From Kryptolebias marmoratus (taxonomy: Eukaryota; Chordata; Actinopteri; Cyprinodontiformes; Rivulidae), in contig NC_051449.1 of NCBI RefSeq assembly GCF_001649575.2, positions 22,255,579 to 22,319,578 on the forward strand: a stretch of DNA of 64,000 nt, written 5' to 3'. Below the pieces are notes generated by a model. The model was not told the DNA's origin and searched no databases. It saw only the letters and a list, made by a program, of their open reading frames with translations. A program made the translations under genes and the position numbers. This document shows, one piece after another, positions 24,453-35,900 of the stretch; positions within the stretch are counted from its first letter, which is position 1; every line of letters begins with the position of its first letter.

Positions 24453-25672
24453 GAAGTTACACTGAACTGGAAATAGCAATCAGGGAGGCTTTGGGGCTTG
24501 CTGGCCCCCTGTTGTTGAACACTCAGTTGTTTATCACTTCTATATAACCTCCAGTCTATCTTTGGTGCCACAGAGCCAAAGCTCCCAACTATGCTTCTTC
24601 CAAGATTGTTCATTTGTTGCCTGGCAATGGCCCACTCCTAAAATGGCCTCTTGATCAGGGACAGGTACAACTGGTAATTCATGATGTCCTATTTGTCCTG
24701 ATATGGCAAGCTGGGAAGGTTGAGCCAAAGCAATCTCTCACCAGCCATAGCCTTGGACATCACCTCTGGAGAATCAGAGAATTAAATCTGTAACAAGCAA
24801 ATTACTTGTCAAACAACTGCATGGGTTATTTAAAAGTAGGCCCATTTCCTGAAACAGCTTTGCTTGTAAGCTGACAAAAGAGTGATCACAATGAGTTCTT
24901 AATGGGCTCAACACCTTGTAAACACTATGGTACTTAAAAGCTGTGAAGCCCTGAACTTTAGTAAGGTGTTTGACATCTGTCTTGCAAAGCCACATTGTTC
25001 CAGCCTCTGCTGATATGCCAGGGTTTTACAATTATGACAGCTAGGAGATGTGGTACTGGCTACAAAGGACTCAAGTCCAATCATTAGAGATGACTGCTTC
25101 ACACAGGGGACACAGATTCTGAAACCACTCTTGTGGCTACAATAAACACAATCTTTTGCTCTTTGGAGGGCAAGAAATTCAAAATTAGTCAAATTTAGAG
25201 GTGACAGGTACAAGCTCAGCAGGTAGCACTGATGGAAGTCCCCACCCTGAGCCCCTAAAGGATAATTCAGCTGTTCCCTCCCTATCCCAAGGGGACTGTG
25301 AAGAATTGATCCCCAAGGTTGTCACAGTTTTGTGCAACAGCCAAGTTTGTTCACTCCATGTACAAAGTTTGAGAAGCAGTAATCTGTTAGTTCATTCCCA
25401 CTAACCACCCTGAATGGCTGGCTCAAAGGGAGGAGTTTGAGTTGTTCAAACCTCACAATCCACCTCAGAGGTGTTCAAACCTACGAGTTTTCAGTGAAAA
25501 TTCCACTGTAGCAACCAGGTAGAGAGGGCAACCTCTACCTGGTTTTTCTTCTTTTTTTTTGAAAAAAGAAGAAAAATATTGAGAGCAGACTTTATTGCGA
25601 GAAGGGGATACAGCTGCTCCTGGCACAAACACAGTCTAGCCCTCTGTTTTAACAGTAATTGCCAAGGGTTAC
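24453..25672. other. Intergenic or intronic stretch: nothing recognised
   Basis: No coding or repeat signature strong enough to call. Several 70-100 residue open frames overlap on both strands with no family resemblance. Confidence 0.4.
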
Positions 25673-25676
25673 GGCA

Positions 25677-25891
25677 GGGGTGTCAAACTCCAGGCCTCAA
25701 GGACCACTTTCCTGGAAGTTTTAGGTTTTTCTGCTCCAACACACCTGATTCAAATGGTTTAATTACCTCCTCATCAAATCATCAAGTTCTCCAGAAGCAT
25801 GTCCACAAGTCATTCATTAAAACCAGATGGTTTAAAGCAAGAAAACATCTAAAACATGCAGGAAAGCAGCCCCCGAGGAACAGAATTTAAC
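25677..25891. mobile_element. hAT-like MITE (GGGGTGTCAAACTCC family)
   Basis: Left end GGGGTGTCAAACTCCAGGCC. The right end inverted reads GTTAAATTCTGTTCCTCGGG, matching with changes. The interior CTGCTCCAACACACCTGATT is a familiar teleost MITE phrase. Confidence 0.65.
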
Positions 25892-26104
25892 ATATGTGGG
25901 TTACAGGATTCAGTTTGCAGCAAAGCCATTGACTATCAATATGTTAATGTGGTCAGTGGCTACAAGAGTGGGTGCAGATACTTTACAGAAATAAAAGTCT
26001 TCTCTCAAGGAGGGAGGTAATCCAAGTTGTTCTGGATTAAATGAATGCTGGCATTTATTCTCAATATTTCCTCATTCCAAAGGAAGGAAGTTCATCCATT
26101 CTGC

Positions 26105-26395
26105 ATTTCATCAACTAACATCTCCATCCTTTTGTGGGTTACACCTTGGACAGGTCGCTAGTCCATCACAAGGCCACTTAGATACTAAAATCATGTATAT
26201 ACACACTTTCACGTAGGGCCAATTTAGAATCACCTGTTAACCGCGAATACATTTGGACTGTGAGAGAAAACTGGAGTAGTCAGAAAAAAAATATGCATGA
26301 GGTAAACATGCAAAATCCACACAGAAAGGCCCAAGTTGAGTTTTGAATCAAGTACCTTTTTGCTGCAAGGCAATAGTGCTATCCAGCTGTACAGC
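26105..26395 (-). repeat. Dispersed SINE-like fish repeat, copy 3
   Basis: Same family as 14310-14575, inverted: GGACAGGTCGCTAGTCCATC, GGGCCAATTTAGAATCACC, ATCCACACAGAAAGGCCC, TTTTGCTGCAAGGCAATAG. Confidence 0.6.
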
Positions 26396-26436
26396 CCTAA
26401 TTCTTATATCTGAAAATACAAACTCAGAATGTTGAC

Positions 26437-27614
26437 GAGGGTTGGGCATCAAGTCTCAAGAATCAACTGGAACCAGGCCTAACATTCTGATTCTCCCGGA
26501 ATCGTTCAAATGTTTAAATTTCAATTCCTAGTTTCAATATCCTGAAGTACAAGCCACAGAACAACAACAAAGACGATCCCGCAGGAAGTGTGTGCGCAAC
26601 CATGAACAGTGTGCGGCAGCAATAAAAAGTGTGACGCACCAGTGTGACCTAGTTACATGACCGACTTAAATCCCTCTAGCGGGAAAGATGCACCCTCTCT
26701 GAGACTCTGTTTCAATTTGTCAAAAGTTTTTAAATTGTGTTGATAGGCCAAGTAAAACCAAAGTTACGATAAATAATTCATGCCACGTCTTTTTTCTGAA
26801 AATCATCGTCATATTTGAAGCACGTTAAGAGTGAGAGGCAGCAGCAAAGATGGTGAGTCTCGGGGAGAAAACACCCCTATCCTCCATCTGAAACACACAC
26901 GCTTCTCCATTCTGACGGAGGCCCAAAGTTATTAGTCAAGCGACAAAAAATCTACAGGAAGAAGAAGAAAATGTGCAAAAGTTGAAGAAAGTTAGGCGGT
27001 GATAAAAACAAACAAACAAAAAAACAGCAAGTGTAGGAGTAAGTAATAAGATTTGTGATATTTTGTGTGTTTGGATTTTATAGTTAGATTGTAGTGTAGT
27101 GTGTTTAGTATTACGTTAGGTCAGTTTTAGTGTGTTTGAGCCAACCAATGAGGCGATTTTTGAACATGGAGCTCCAGCTTCTGTTTAGAGGTTTGGACCC
27201 AGAGATGATGGCCTAAGCCTAGTCGTACTGCAGTCAGAATCAGGTAAGTAAAACAATAAAATACGTCTTATACCAACACAGGGCAGCTAAGAGGTTATAC
27301 TTGACATAAAACGGTGAGTCAACTCAAAGGCAAATGCCCAGCTAATGTCAGCCCATGTATTTTTTCATAGAAAAACTAACCGAAAGTACTAACACTATCC
27401 AGACAGTTGACCAGACTCCATAATGTGCTAATCTGTTCACCATAAAGTCCAAGGGAAAGATGTTGGTGTAACAAATTGAAGAGTGCCACAGAAAGGTTAC
27501 AGCATATATTGCCTCTTGAAAGAACCAGAATCGAGTATCATTAGGAACCGGAATCAAAATGAGGAATCTGTATTGGAACCAGAATAGTTCACATTTCAAC
27601 GATGCCCAACCCTA
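26437..27614. mobile_element. Non-autonomous hAT element with 8-bp target duplication
   Basis: Ends GAGGGTTGGGCATC and GATGCCCAACCCTA are inverted, and both are flanked by ATGTTGAC (26429-26436 and 27615-27622), an 8-bp target duplication as expected for hAT. The interior near the right end has CCAGAATCGAGTATC-type sequence known from teleost hAT fossils. No intact transposase. Confidence 0.85.
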
Positions 27615-27845
27615 ATGTTGACACACGATGCTCAAACCACCCGCACCCAGAGCGAAGGTTGGTTGGGTCATGAGGGGAAACATTTGAATGAGTGTGGACT
27701 CCTGTTGAAATTGAGAGTTAGTGTGAGGACAGGAATGTATTTTTTTGGTTTTGATGTTGTGTTTCAGATATGTTATGCTTCCTGCAGAATTAGTTAGATC
27801 ACAAAAAAGGCCTTTTCAATTATAGAACTGTATTTTGTGCCCTCC

Positions 27846-28060
27846 AGGAATGACCTCAAGGCAGACCCAGAATTTACTGAGGAGATTAAATAGTCTCTAT
27901 GGGCTGGGAACACCTTGAAATCCCCCGAGAGGAACTGAAAGAGTGTTACTGTGAAGAGGGATGTCTGGATTTCCCCCCTGGACCTGTTACTTTTGCAGTA
28001 AAGAATAAGCGAAAGTGGATGGATAGGTGTACGTATAGATGTGCATATTGTGTGTGCATG
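27846..28060 (+). mobile_element. Rex3-like LINE 3' end fragment
   Basis: Broken frames echo the segment at 54090-54270: CAGACCCAGAATTTACTGAG, GGGAACACCTTGAAATCCCC, GTGGATGGATAGG tail. Rex3/RTE-like fish LINEs end with this pattern. No intact ORF. Confidence 0.5.
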
Positions 28061-29315
28061 TTTGAAGGGTCAAGTGGTCAGGGTGGTGGTGGTGGCAGTG
28101 GGGGGGGGGGTTATTTTAAAAGTGTTTAGTCTTTAGTTTGGGGTCTAACCTTCGTAGCCTTTAAGGTGGGCATGTAGTGTCAGCCTTTTTACTGTAGATC
28201 AAGATATTAAATTTCAAAATATTTAGTTTGTGAGAAGGCTACATCTATAAGGTTTGTAAAAAAAATCTTTGCTTACCAGAATAACCCTGGTTCTCTGAAA
28301 AATGAGCAAGGTATCTTAACAATCTGCAGTAGTTGCATAGATACGTGGAAGAAATACACATGACAAAGGCTGGCATGGGGCACCAAGTACTGAGAAATGG
28401 TAATGGTGCACCCATACCAAACCGGTGAACCGGTCTGTCACTGGCAGACTTTGTGGACTTTGTGGAAGTGGAACGTCCACAACTGGTCACACCAGATGGT
28501 GCTTCCCGTTGTGAAGGTGTTTAGCAGTTTCCTGAGAACTTGTGTTACCCTGGTGTCCAAACATTTTTCAAATTGAACACTTAAATGTTGGTTTTGGCAA
28601 ACTATTAAAATGTACAATTTATCAAAAGCTTTGACTTTTCTTTGTCTCTAGGATTGGATGCAAAATGTAGATGTAGATATAGAATTGTTGTATTTTTTTC
28701 TCAGAGCAAGCCATTCTACCTGTGGTTAATGTTTTGGCAAATGACAAATGATAAAGCTAATGGTCCCAAATGAAAATATTTTTGCCGTAAAGTGGAGGGC
28801 AATAGCTAAATGGAGGACAGTCTAAAGGTTTAAATAATAGCGACTGAATGAACCGCTATGGAATTTTGAAGACTGTAGCTGTTTCAGACGGCAAAATCCG
28901 CTTCAGAAGTTGGCCCATTCAGACCATATTGACAGGCTAAAGATGGCTAGTCCAACTCATGAATAATTAGACTAAAGACCCACTGACACTATGGATACTT
29001 TGAAAAATGGTGCACCTTGTGTCTACACACACGAAAGGTTTTTGATGATTAAAAACAACTTTTAAAAATGCTTTCCAAAATGGAAATAAAAAAATGCAGT
29101 GGTCGTGGATAGACACAAGATGCAGACGTTTAGAGAAACAATTCTGTTGCAGACTATTTCAAATACGCCCACTATCCTTTTGAGCTCTAGAAACCAAAAC
29201 AACAAAGCCTTTTTACTGACCTTTTATATGTCTGTCTCACTTTATTTGGATTTACTCACTAATATACTTTGATTGTGTGCTGAAATGGTTCATATGTGAG
29301 AAGAAATCGTAAATA
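28061..29315. other. Intergenic stretch: nothing recognised
   Basis: No supported gene. A short GGT/GGC run near 28080-28110 (GGGGGGGG tract) is low-complexity. Confidence 0.4.
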
Positions 29316-29321
29316 GTATTA

Positions 29322-29800
29322 AAGGGTACCTATTATGCAAAATTCACTTCTTGCACGTTTTTGTACTTCCATTTGGGTATCTACTGCTTCTAGAAACAGT
29401 CCAAGCACAAAAAAGAACACCCAGCTGTTTTTTGACAATAAGTAAATGCTTTTTTGTGTCTGCAAAATGACCTGTTTCAAAAGCCTCAGGATTATTACAT
29501 CACAATCCTTGTTACCTAGCATTCCCAAGCCGAGCCCAGCCCCTCACCTAGCAACCCAAGTGGAGCTCCTCCCACTTCATTACAAGAAGACCGGCACTTT
29601 TCTTCTGCTGGTTTTACAGCTGAACAGTGTCTGCTGGAGCAGGAAAATGTTCTGTTGTTGGCTGCAATATAGAATGTGTCCATGTTCTCCCAGTCACAGA
29701 GAACAGAGCTGCATGGCATCATTTTATTTTTTGATGGCACTGTCCCCGTGAGATTGTCAAAGAAAGTTGTACCACTCAGCTGTCTGTTAAAGTCAAGGCA
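29322..29800 (+). repeat. Dispersed teleost repeat starting GGTACCTATTATGCAAAATT
   Basis: TTAA at about 29318 precedes AGGGTACCTATTATGCAAAA. The interior TGCAAAATGACCTGTTTCAA and AGAAGACCGGCACTTTTCTT belong to a family I recognise from many fish genomes. A TTAA-flanked start would suit a Kolobok- or PiggyBac-type transposon. The right end is not located. Confidence 0.5.
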
Positions 29801-29883
29801 GGTTTGTCTAAACTAACATTAGAACTTTGTTAATAAAAGAGAAAAAAAGTTGAAAAAAAAAAAATAATAAAACTGATCTTTAC

Positions 29884-30150
29884 CAGGTGGCCGTCCAGAC
29901 ACTTTTTGGGTTTGGACCTGATTGCCAGTGTCCCGACCCTCTACCAGTCGGGGTTCGGACCGCTGATAAAATTCCCGAGCCCCTCCTCGGATGTAACTCC
30001 GTTTAGATTCAGTAAAAACAGTCAGACACACAAAGCCTTGCAAGTCTACTCGGCGCCCGTTCACCGTTACTCCCGGGGCGCCTGTCGGCCCTGAGGAGAA
30101 GGAGCTGCGTCTGATTAAACTGACCCTGCTCCTGCTGGCCGGGCTGATCC
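29884..30150 (-). promoter_or_regulatory. znf644: CpG-rich block; candidate znf644 5' exon and promoter
   Basis: This 270-bp stretch is far richer in CG dinucleotides (GGCGCCCGTTCACCGTTACT, CCCGGGGCGCC) than the A/T-rich surroundings. On the minus strand it ends with a good donor (CACCTG before GTAAAG at 29883-29882). A non-coding first exon of znf644 is required upstream of 19042, and this is the best candidate seen. It could instead be part of the adjacent dispersed repeat. The small ORFs on both strands resemble no family. Confidence 0.3.
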
Positions 30151-32896
30151 GGGCCTTATTTTATTCTTATTTTTTTGTTGTGAATTAATAACGATATAAA
30201 TGTGCGTCAGATCTTCAGATCTGCAGCGTTTATGCCTTCAGTAAGTTTTTATGTTTTCAGACAGAACACTAAGTTTTGGGGGGCGTGGCCAACAGCAGCT
30301 TATTTGCAAAACCGCTCATTCTGAAATGAGCTCAAAACAGGCAAAACTGATCAGGTGAAATCTCAATATCTGAGAACAACAACATTATATTTTGGGAGAA
30401 TCTTTAGCCAAGCTAAGAATGCTCTTCCTCTGTGTTTAAATGTTTATGTGGATGTTCCTGCCTCCCAGTGGCATGGCTGGGTAATTGTCAGTGTTTTTGC
30501 CAAAATAATATTAACAGAGCTAATTAAAATAAATAAAAAATATACATATATATAGTCAGTTTAAAATATATATTTGTTATACTGTAGACAAGGCCTTAAT
30601 AAAGAGAAGGTATTAAACAATGAAGCTACTAATAGCCACCTCTATGGGTTTAAGAATGTGTGATGATTAAAATAAAAACGTAAAGATTAAACAAAGACTG
30701 ACAGAGAATTAGTCATTGATTAGTTCATCATTTTGATTAGGTAAGTACTTATTGTTCCCCACTAGTTCCTTGCTTAAAAATTGTGAACATTTTGTTGCTT
30801 TTTGCTTTGGAAACTACATTTTATTGGATTTTTATTAGTTCAAGAAAGAATAGCCTGAATAATATCTCGATTAAAGGTGATTTTATTGCTCTTGCCAATC
30901 TAAATGTGCTTCATCATGAAGTAAACCATTTCCCTTTATCATCTGAGTTAACCACTACACATTCATTTCCAATAAAAGGACTCAAGCTAAATACAAAATC
31001 TACTTGACTTTTTGCTTATTTGAGTATTTGGGGCCGTTTATAAACCTACAAAGTCGACAGAGTGAGAGGTCTTGGATTTGAAGGGCAATAAAAGTGTCAT
31101 ACCACCTGAGTGGTGTTTGGGCATGTGAAGGTGACTGTTTGATCTGAACAACAGCACTAAATCTGCAAAGGGATGGACATTGCAAATGGCTTTTAATGAG
31201 CGGTCGAGGATTTTGTACAGAGCTAAAACTTTCAGCTCAGGAGTTCAGTAATTGCCAACCTACAATAGTTGGAATGTATTGTGATAGGTATCTACTTTCA
31301 GAACAAAACCGACCATTTATAGTTGTGTTTGGTTAAGGTATATTAGCATTTATTTGACGTTTGTATCATGCTGTGTTGTTGGATGCTGGTTGCAGGAGCT
31401 GCAGACCATTCCATTAAGGCTGTTCCACACCAAAACCTATTCCTCAGGCTAAACTGTAGCTAATGACAAATATCTCTCGCTACTTGCTACAAAGATATCA
31501 ATAACACGATGGTAATCAAACAAACCTTACCTCTGAGCGACGTGGATGGATCCAGGAGAGAAGTTAAATGCTGCATTTAATATTTTTTTTACTTTCGTCT
31601 TCCATCTATTTCACAGTCGCCATTTTCCGTGGTGGTCTGGTGTGGGACAGATCATTTTTTGTACGGGTAATCACACATTTCTTCAGCCCTGCAGTAACAG
31701 AACAACCCGTTACTAAAATAATTGCGTTAAAATTTGCTACAAGTTTAAAAAGCAGTCGTAGATGGCACATTACTGATGTTAGCTTCTCGGTACATTTCGT
31801 TACGTATTGTGACGCGTCGGCGCCATGCTCCCCCCAAAAGGCTTGTAATGGTTCCGTCCACATAGGAGGCATAAAAGCCAGAGTTAATGACCATTTTTTT
31901 TTCTGGGTAGCAGATTTTTCTTTTTAAGTGATAGCGCATAATCACCGTTTTAATTGATAAGATTAAATAAACGTTCAGTTACTATTTGGCTTGGAAATGT
32001 TAGATGCCAAAAATGTTGGTTTTGTTGATAATAGTGAAATTATTTGCCAACACAGGTTTGGTTACACTGACTGGCTTTGTTGCTTCTGTGACCGGTAATT
32101 TTCCTGTTTAGCCTCTACCTGGCGTATTTTCAGAAGAAAACACATGTTTGAACACACACTCTAAAAAGCAGTAAATTATTTCTGCAGTATAAGCTGCATC
32201 ACACAGTCTTTTGACATGCAGCGCCCATCTTAAGATATGAACACAGTATTGTTTGTCAAAATTCAAACATCTAAATAAAGTTGTTTCTAATTTAAAAGAG
32301 TTCAGCCTGGAGCTGATGAGAAGCGATGCTAGACCATCAAACCAAACATAGGGATCAAGGGGTTAAACTTTGAATTTATTGAACAATGTTTTAATATACG
32401 TGGATTAGCTGTCTTTATTATTACAGGTAGGTATAAAAAGGTATAACTTAAAAAATGATTTTGCTCAGCTATGTAGTTAAACCGTTAAATGACATCATAT
32501 TTAGCTGTTAGCAGTTGGTTGTTAGCTTGTTTAAAGCTAACAGCTCATTCAGCTCAATAAATAGTGTATCCATAGCTAAATAATCAGATATTTTCAGTTG
32601 AAATATTTGCCAGCCAGCATCAATCATACTTTAACATTTTTTATAGTTTAGTATATGATCTATTTTATCAGGCACCGTTTTTTTGTCTTGTAAATCATAA
32701 ATAACTGTTTAAAAGCTAATATTTCAGACATTCTTAATCCAAGTACTGCGTAATTATGGTGGAATTGGATCTTTAAGAGGCCTGAATTAGCTTTGAAATA
32801 TCAGAGATTAATTATAAACCCATATTTGTTCCAATAATCAGTTGTGTCTCGCCTAGATTCACGTTGACTAGGATTTGGTGAGTTTTATCTTAAGAG
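30151..32896. other. Region upstream of hfm1: no gene recognised
   Basis: A/T-rich. No promoter element is clear enough to call. A slightly G/C-richer patch with CG dinucleotides at 31510-31870 could be regulatory or an old repeat. A 5' non-coding exon of hfm1 may lie here but I cannot place it. Confidence 0.35.
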
Positions 32897-32967
32897 ATGC
32901 TGGATGCTCATGACTTCACGTTGTCCTTGGACGGTTTGTTTTTTGAGAAACCCAATGTTCACAAGGT
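32897..32967 (+). CDS. hfm1: hfm1 exon 1 (start codon)
   Basis: ATG at 32897 opens [20 protein letters not shown], close to the known HFM1 start (MLKSND...LFFEKP). The donor is GT before GTAAGT at 32968; the alternative two bases earlier breaks the phase with exon 2. Confidence 0.82.
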
Positions 32968-35900
32968 GTAAGTACCAAAGGATGTTACACATCACCCCCA
33001 ATTCATTGTCATCCTTCAGCTGAACTCCTTTTTTAACTGGATTTAACAGCAAACCACAGCAGCAGGAGGCCTGTCAATGGCAGCTAGAAGCACCTCCACC
33101 TCTGACTCATATTCCAGCAACTCAGGATATGCAAGAACAGGCAGAGACTCTTTCTGCCATACACAGTATGATGTGCTCTGAGATAAGATGAATTATTTTC
33201 TTTTAACTTGTCTACACAGCTTGGTATTTGACTTGTTAAAATGTAACTATATGATTATTATTTAAATAGGTTTGAATACTCTTAATATTTCCTGAGTTTA
33301 AAAATTTTATTTTGAAATTATATTCACATAATCATCACTATAGGGAGGAATATCAAAGTTCCTTCAATTTCTTAATCTTATAAAGTCATTAAGGAACCAA
33401 ATAAAACTCTGTTTTTTTCTCTTCTTTTATATTTTTAGGTTTTACACAGAAACCCAGGATGTTTGATGCTCCTTTAAAGGAATTGCATGGGCTTAAGGTT
33501 TTATCATCAGAAATCAACAATTCTCACTGTTTTAACAGTGAAGAGAGAGAAACTCAGGAAACTCAAGGTGGTAGTAGCAGCAGCCCCAGCACATCCAAAG
33601 GCCTTTGGGGGGGTGAAGGGTTCAAGGAGTCCTCAGAGGGTAGCTGTCAGAGTGACAGAGGTGGACATGAGACACTGCTGGACTCTCGTCATGCAGCCAT
33701 CAGCAGATGGTCGTATCTGGACTGTGGAAAGAGCCCGCCTTTAAGAAGAAGGCAAGTATAAGTTATTTAAAGAATACTATGCATTTAGATCAAAGAGTGC
33801 ATGCACATTGTTTACAGACATGTTACTTCTTTTCAAAATAAGATGAGATCTGCCCAAAATGTTCAACTGCAGATGGTTGGCATGTCACCACATGAGGCCA
33901 TAAAAAGCAGGTCAACTTGGAGTTTTCCTTCCCAGCGAGCAGATGCAGAACATTACTTAGGCATGCTTAACCTAACAGGATTAATCTTAATAGCTATGTG
34001 AAACCCACATTCCTAGCTTTTCAAATTCCTTTTTGCTCATGACAACCTTGTATTGTAAAAAATATATGATATGCTTGCTTGAAATGGAAACATAGAGTAT
34101 CCTCAGGAGGATTAGTGGACAGTTCAGGAAAATATGCTAAAGCATCCTTCATGTTGACCTTGTTGCAAGAGTCCATAATGCCTTCTCCTCTCAATTTAAG
34201 CTCCTTCCTCATTGTTTAATTCCTCTCTCTCTCCTCACTCCCACATCAGCTTGTTCAAGATCCCAGCGCTGGACAGCAGAGGTGACTCGTCAACGAATGA
34301 TGACCTCAAGAGTGGCAGCAGCAGCCAGACAACGTCCAGATCGCAAACTTTTCTCAATCAGGTTGCCATGACAACTGTACATCCTGCTCTTCAGCCTCCA
34401 GAAGCGACAGTTGGCCATGCAGCTCCTTTTCTCTCCGAGCCCCCTCTCTCGCCCCCTCCTCTGGGTTCTTTTGCAGCGAGCGGCCGACCCCCGCATCAGG
34501 CGCCACATGCAGAAATGCAGGACAAGGGCACAAAGAGAGCCTTCGTTCCACCCATGACGCCCCAGCCGCTGCACATACAAGGTTCCGCTCAACACTGACA
34601 CAGTCACAGACAGACGCTGATTTATCAAACGATGCTCTGATAGGAAAGCTGCCGTTGATGAGCGCAGGGTCATTGCTAAACATGGCACTAGCTGCCACAA
34701 TATGTTTGAGTGTGATGAGATGAAATAAGGTGAGCTTATCCACTGACTGCATCAATAGTGGTGAACAACATTTGGCAGTAAACATTATAGACCCCGGTAA
34801 CTCACTGTGGCTCTAAAAGAGATGTACATATGATTAGATTTTAATTGTTTTTTTTTACAGTTTGACATTTTTTATAATAAAAAAAAAATTGTTCCAAATT
34901 GACAGAAAACTGAAAACAATAAATTTTTGATTTGTTTACATTTTAGGATCTACACATTCTGGAGTTTTGCGACCAGTTTCAGAAATTCGTATCCTTTTTT
35001 TGTTGCTTATGTGTAGATGAACATCATTTAAAATAAGTAGATTGTGAGTTGTGCTAAAATACTTGAAATTGTGATTTTTTTCTTACAAATATGTTGATTT
35101 GATTTCCTGAAACACTCAGCTGTGAAGTTCAGATCCATCTTCAGCGACTTCCCTTTTTTTAACTATGTTCAGTCTAAAGCTCTGGATGATGTAAGCACAT
35201 AAATGTTACACAAAAGGAACTGTACTTTGAAGTGTTTGTTGAAGTGCATCTGGTTTTGGTTTCTCTTTAGGTTCTTTACTCAAGTAAGAACTTTGTGGCC
35301 TGTGCTCCCACTGGATCAGGTAAAACAGTATTGTTTGAGCTGGCTATCATTCGCCTGTTGATGGAGACATCAGAGCCATGGAGAGATGTCAAGGCTGTAT
35401 ACAGTAAGCATACATTATTGTTGGGATAGAGACATTGGCAGAAACATGGCCAGAGATAATTTTGTTGATTGTGTGAATGCTAAGTCTCTACTCACACTGT
35501 TGTTTGGTGTGCTATGACCTTGGGTATTTGAAAGCTCTATACTATTCAAAATATTTACCTTTATTTACAAAAAACTTTCCTATAGAAATATATTCTCTTT
35601 GAAATCTGCTTCAATAATACAAAAAAGTTAAAAAGCAAAAACAACTGGACTTCTATTCTGTAGTTGAAGACGTTTCGCTTCTCATCCGAGGAGCTTTCTC
35701 TATACAATGAAATCACGATAAAGTTAAAACTGAACTAAACAACAATCAGAAATCTAACAATCTAATAATATCTAAATTATGAGCGAAGATAAACTAAACA
35801 AAACTAAATGTACAGGAAGGCTAAATAAGCTAATATAAACTGACACATGATAATGCTAAACTAAAGGTACAAGAGGCTAACTAATAGTACTAAAGGCTCG

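Noticed and set aside
29906..30094. Coding exon on the + strand in the CpG-rich block
   Set aside because: Both strands and several frames are open because of base composition; no recognisable domain.
33752..33760. GT donor at CAA/GTATAA for hfm1 exon 3
   Set aside because: Gives phase 0, while exon 4 needs phase 2; the GC donor four bases earlier fits both consensus and phase.
34361..34362. Earlier donor CAATCAG/GTTGCC in hfm1 exon 4
   Set aside because: Phase 0 is incompatible with exon 5; extending to 34581 restores the frame.
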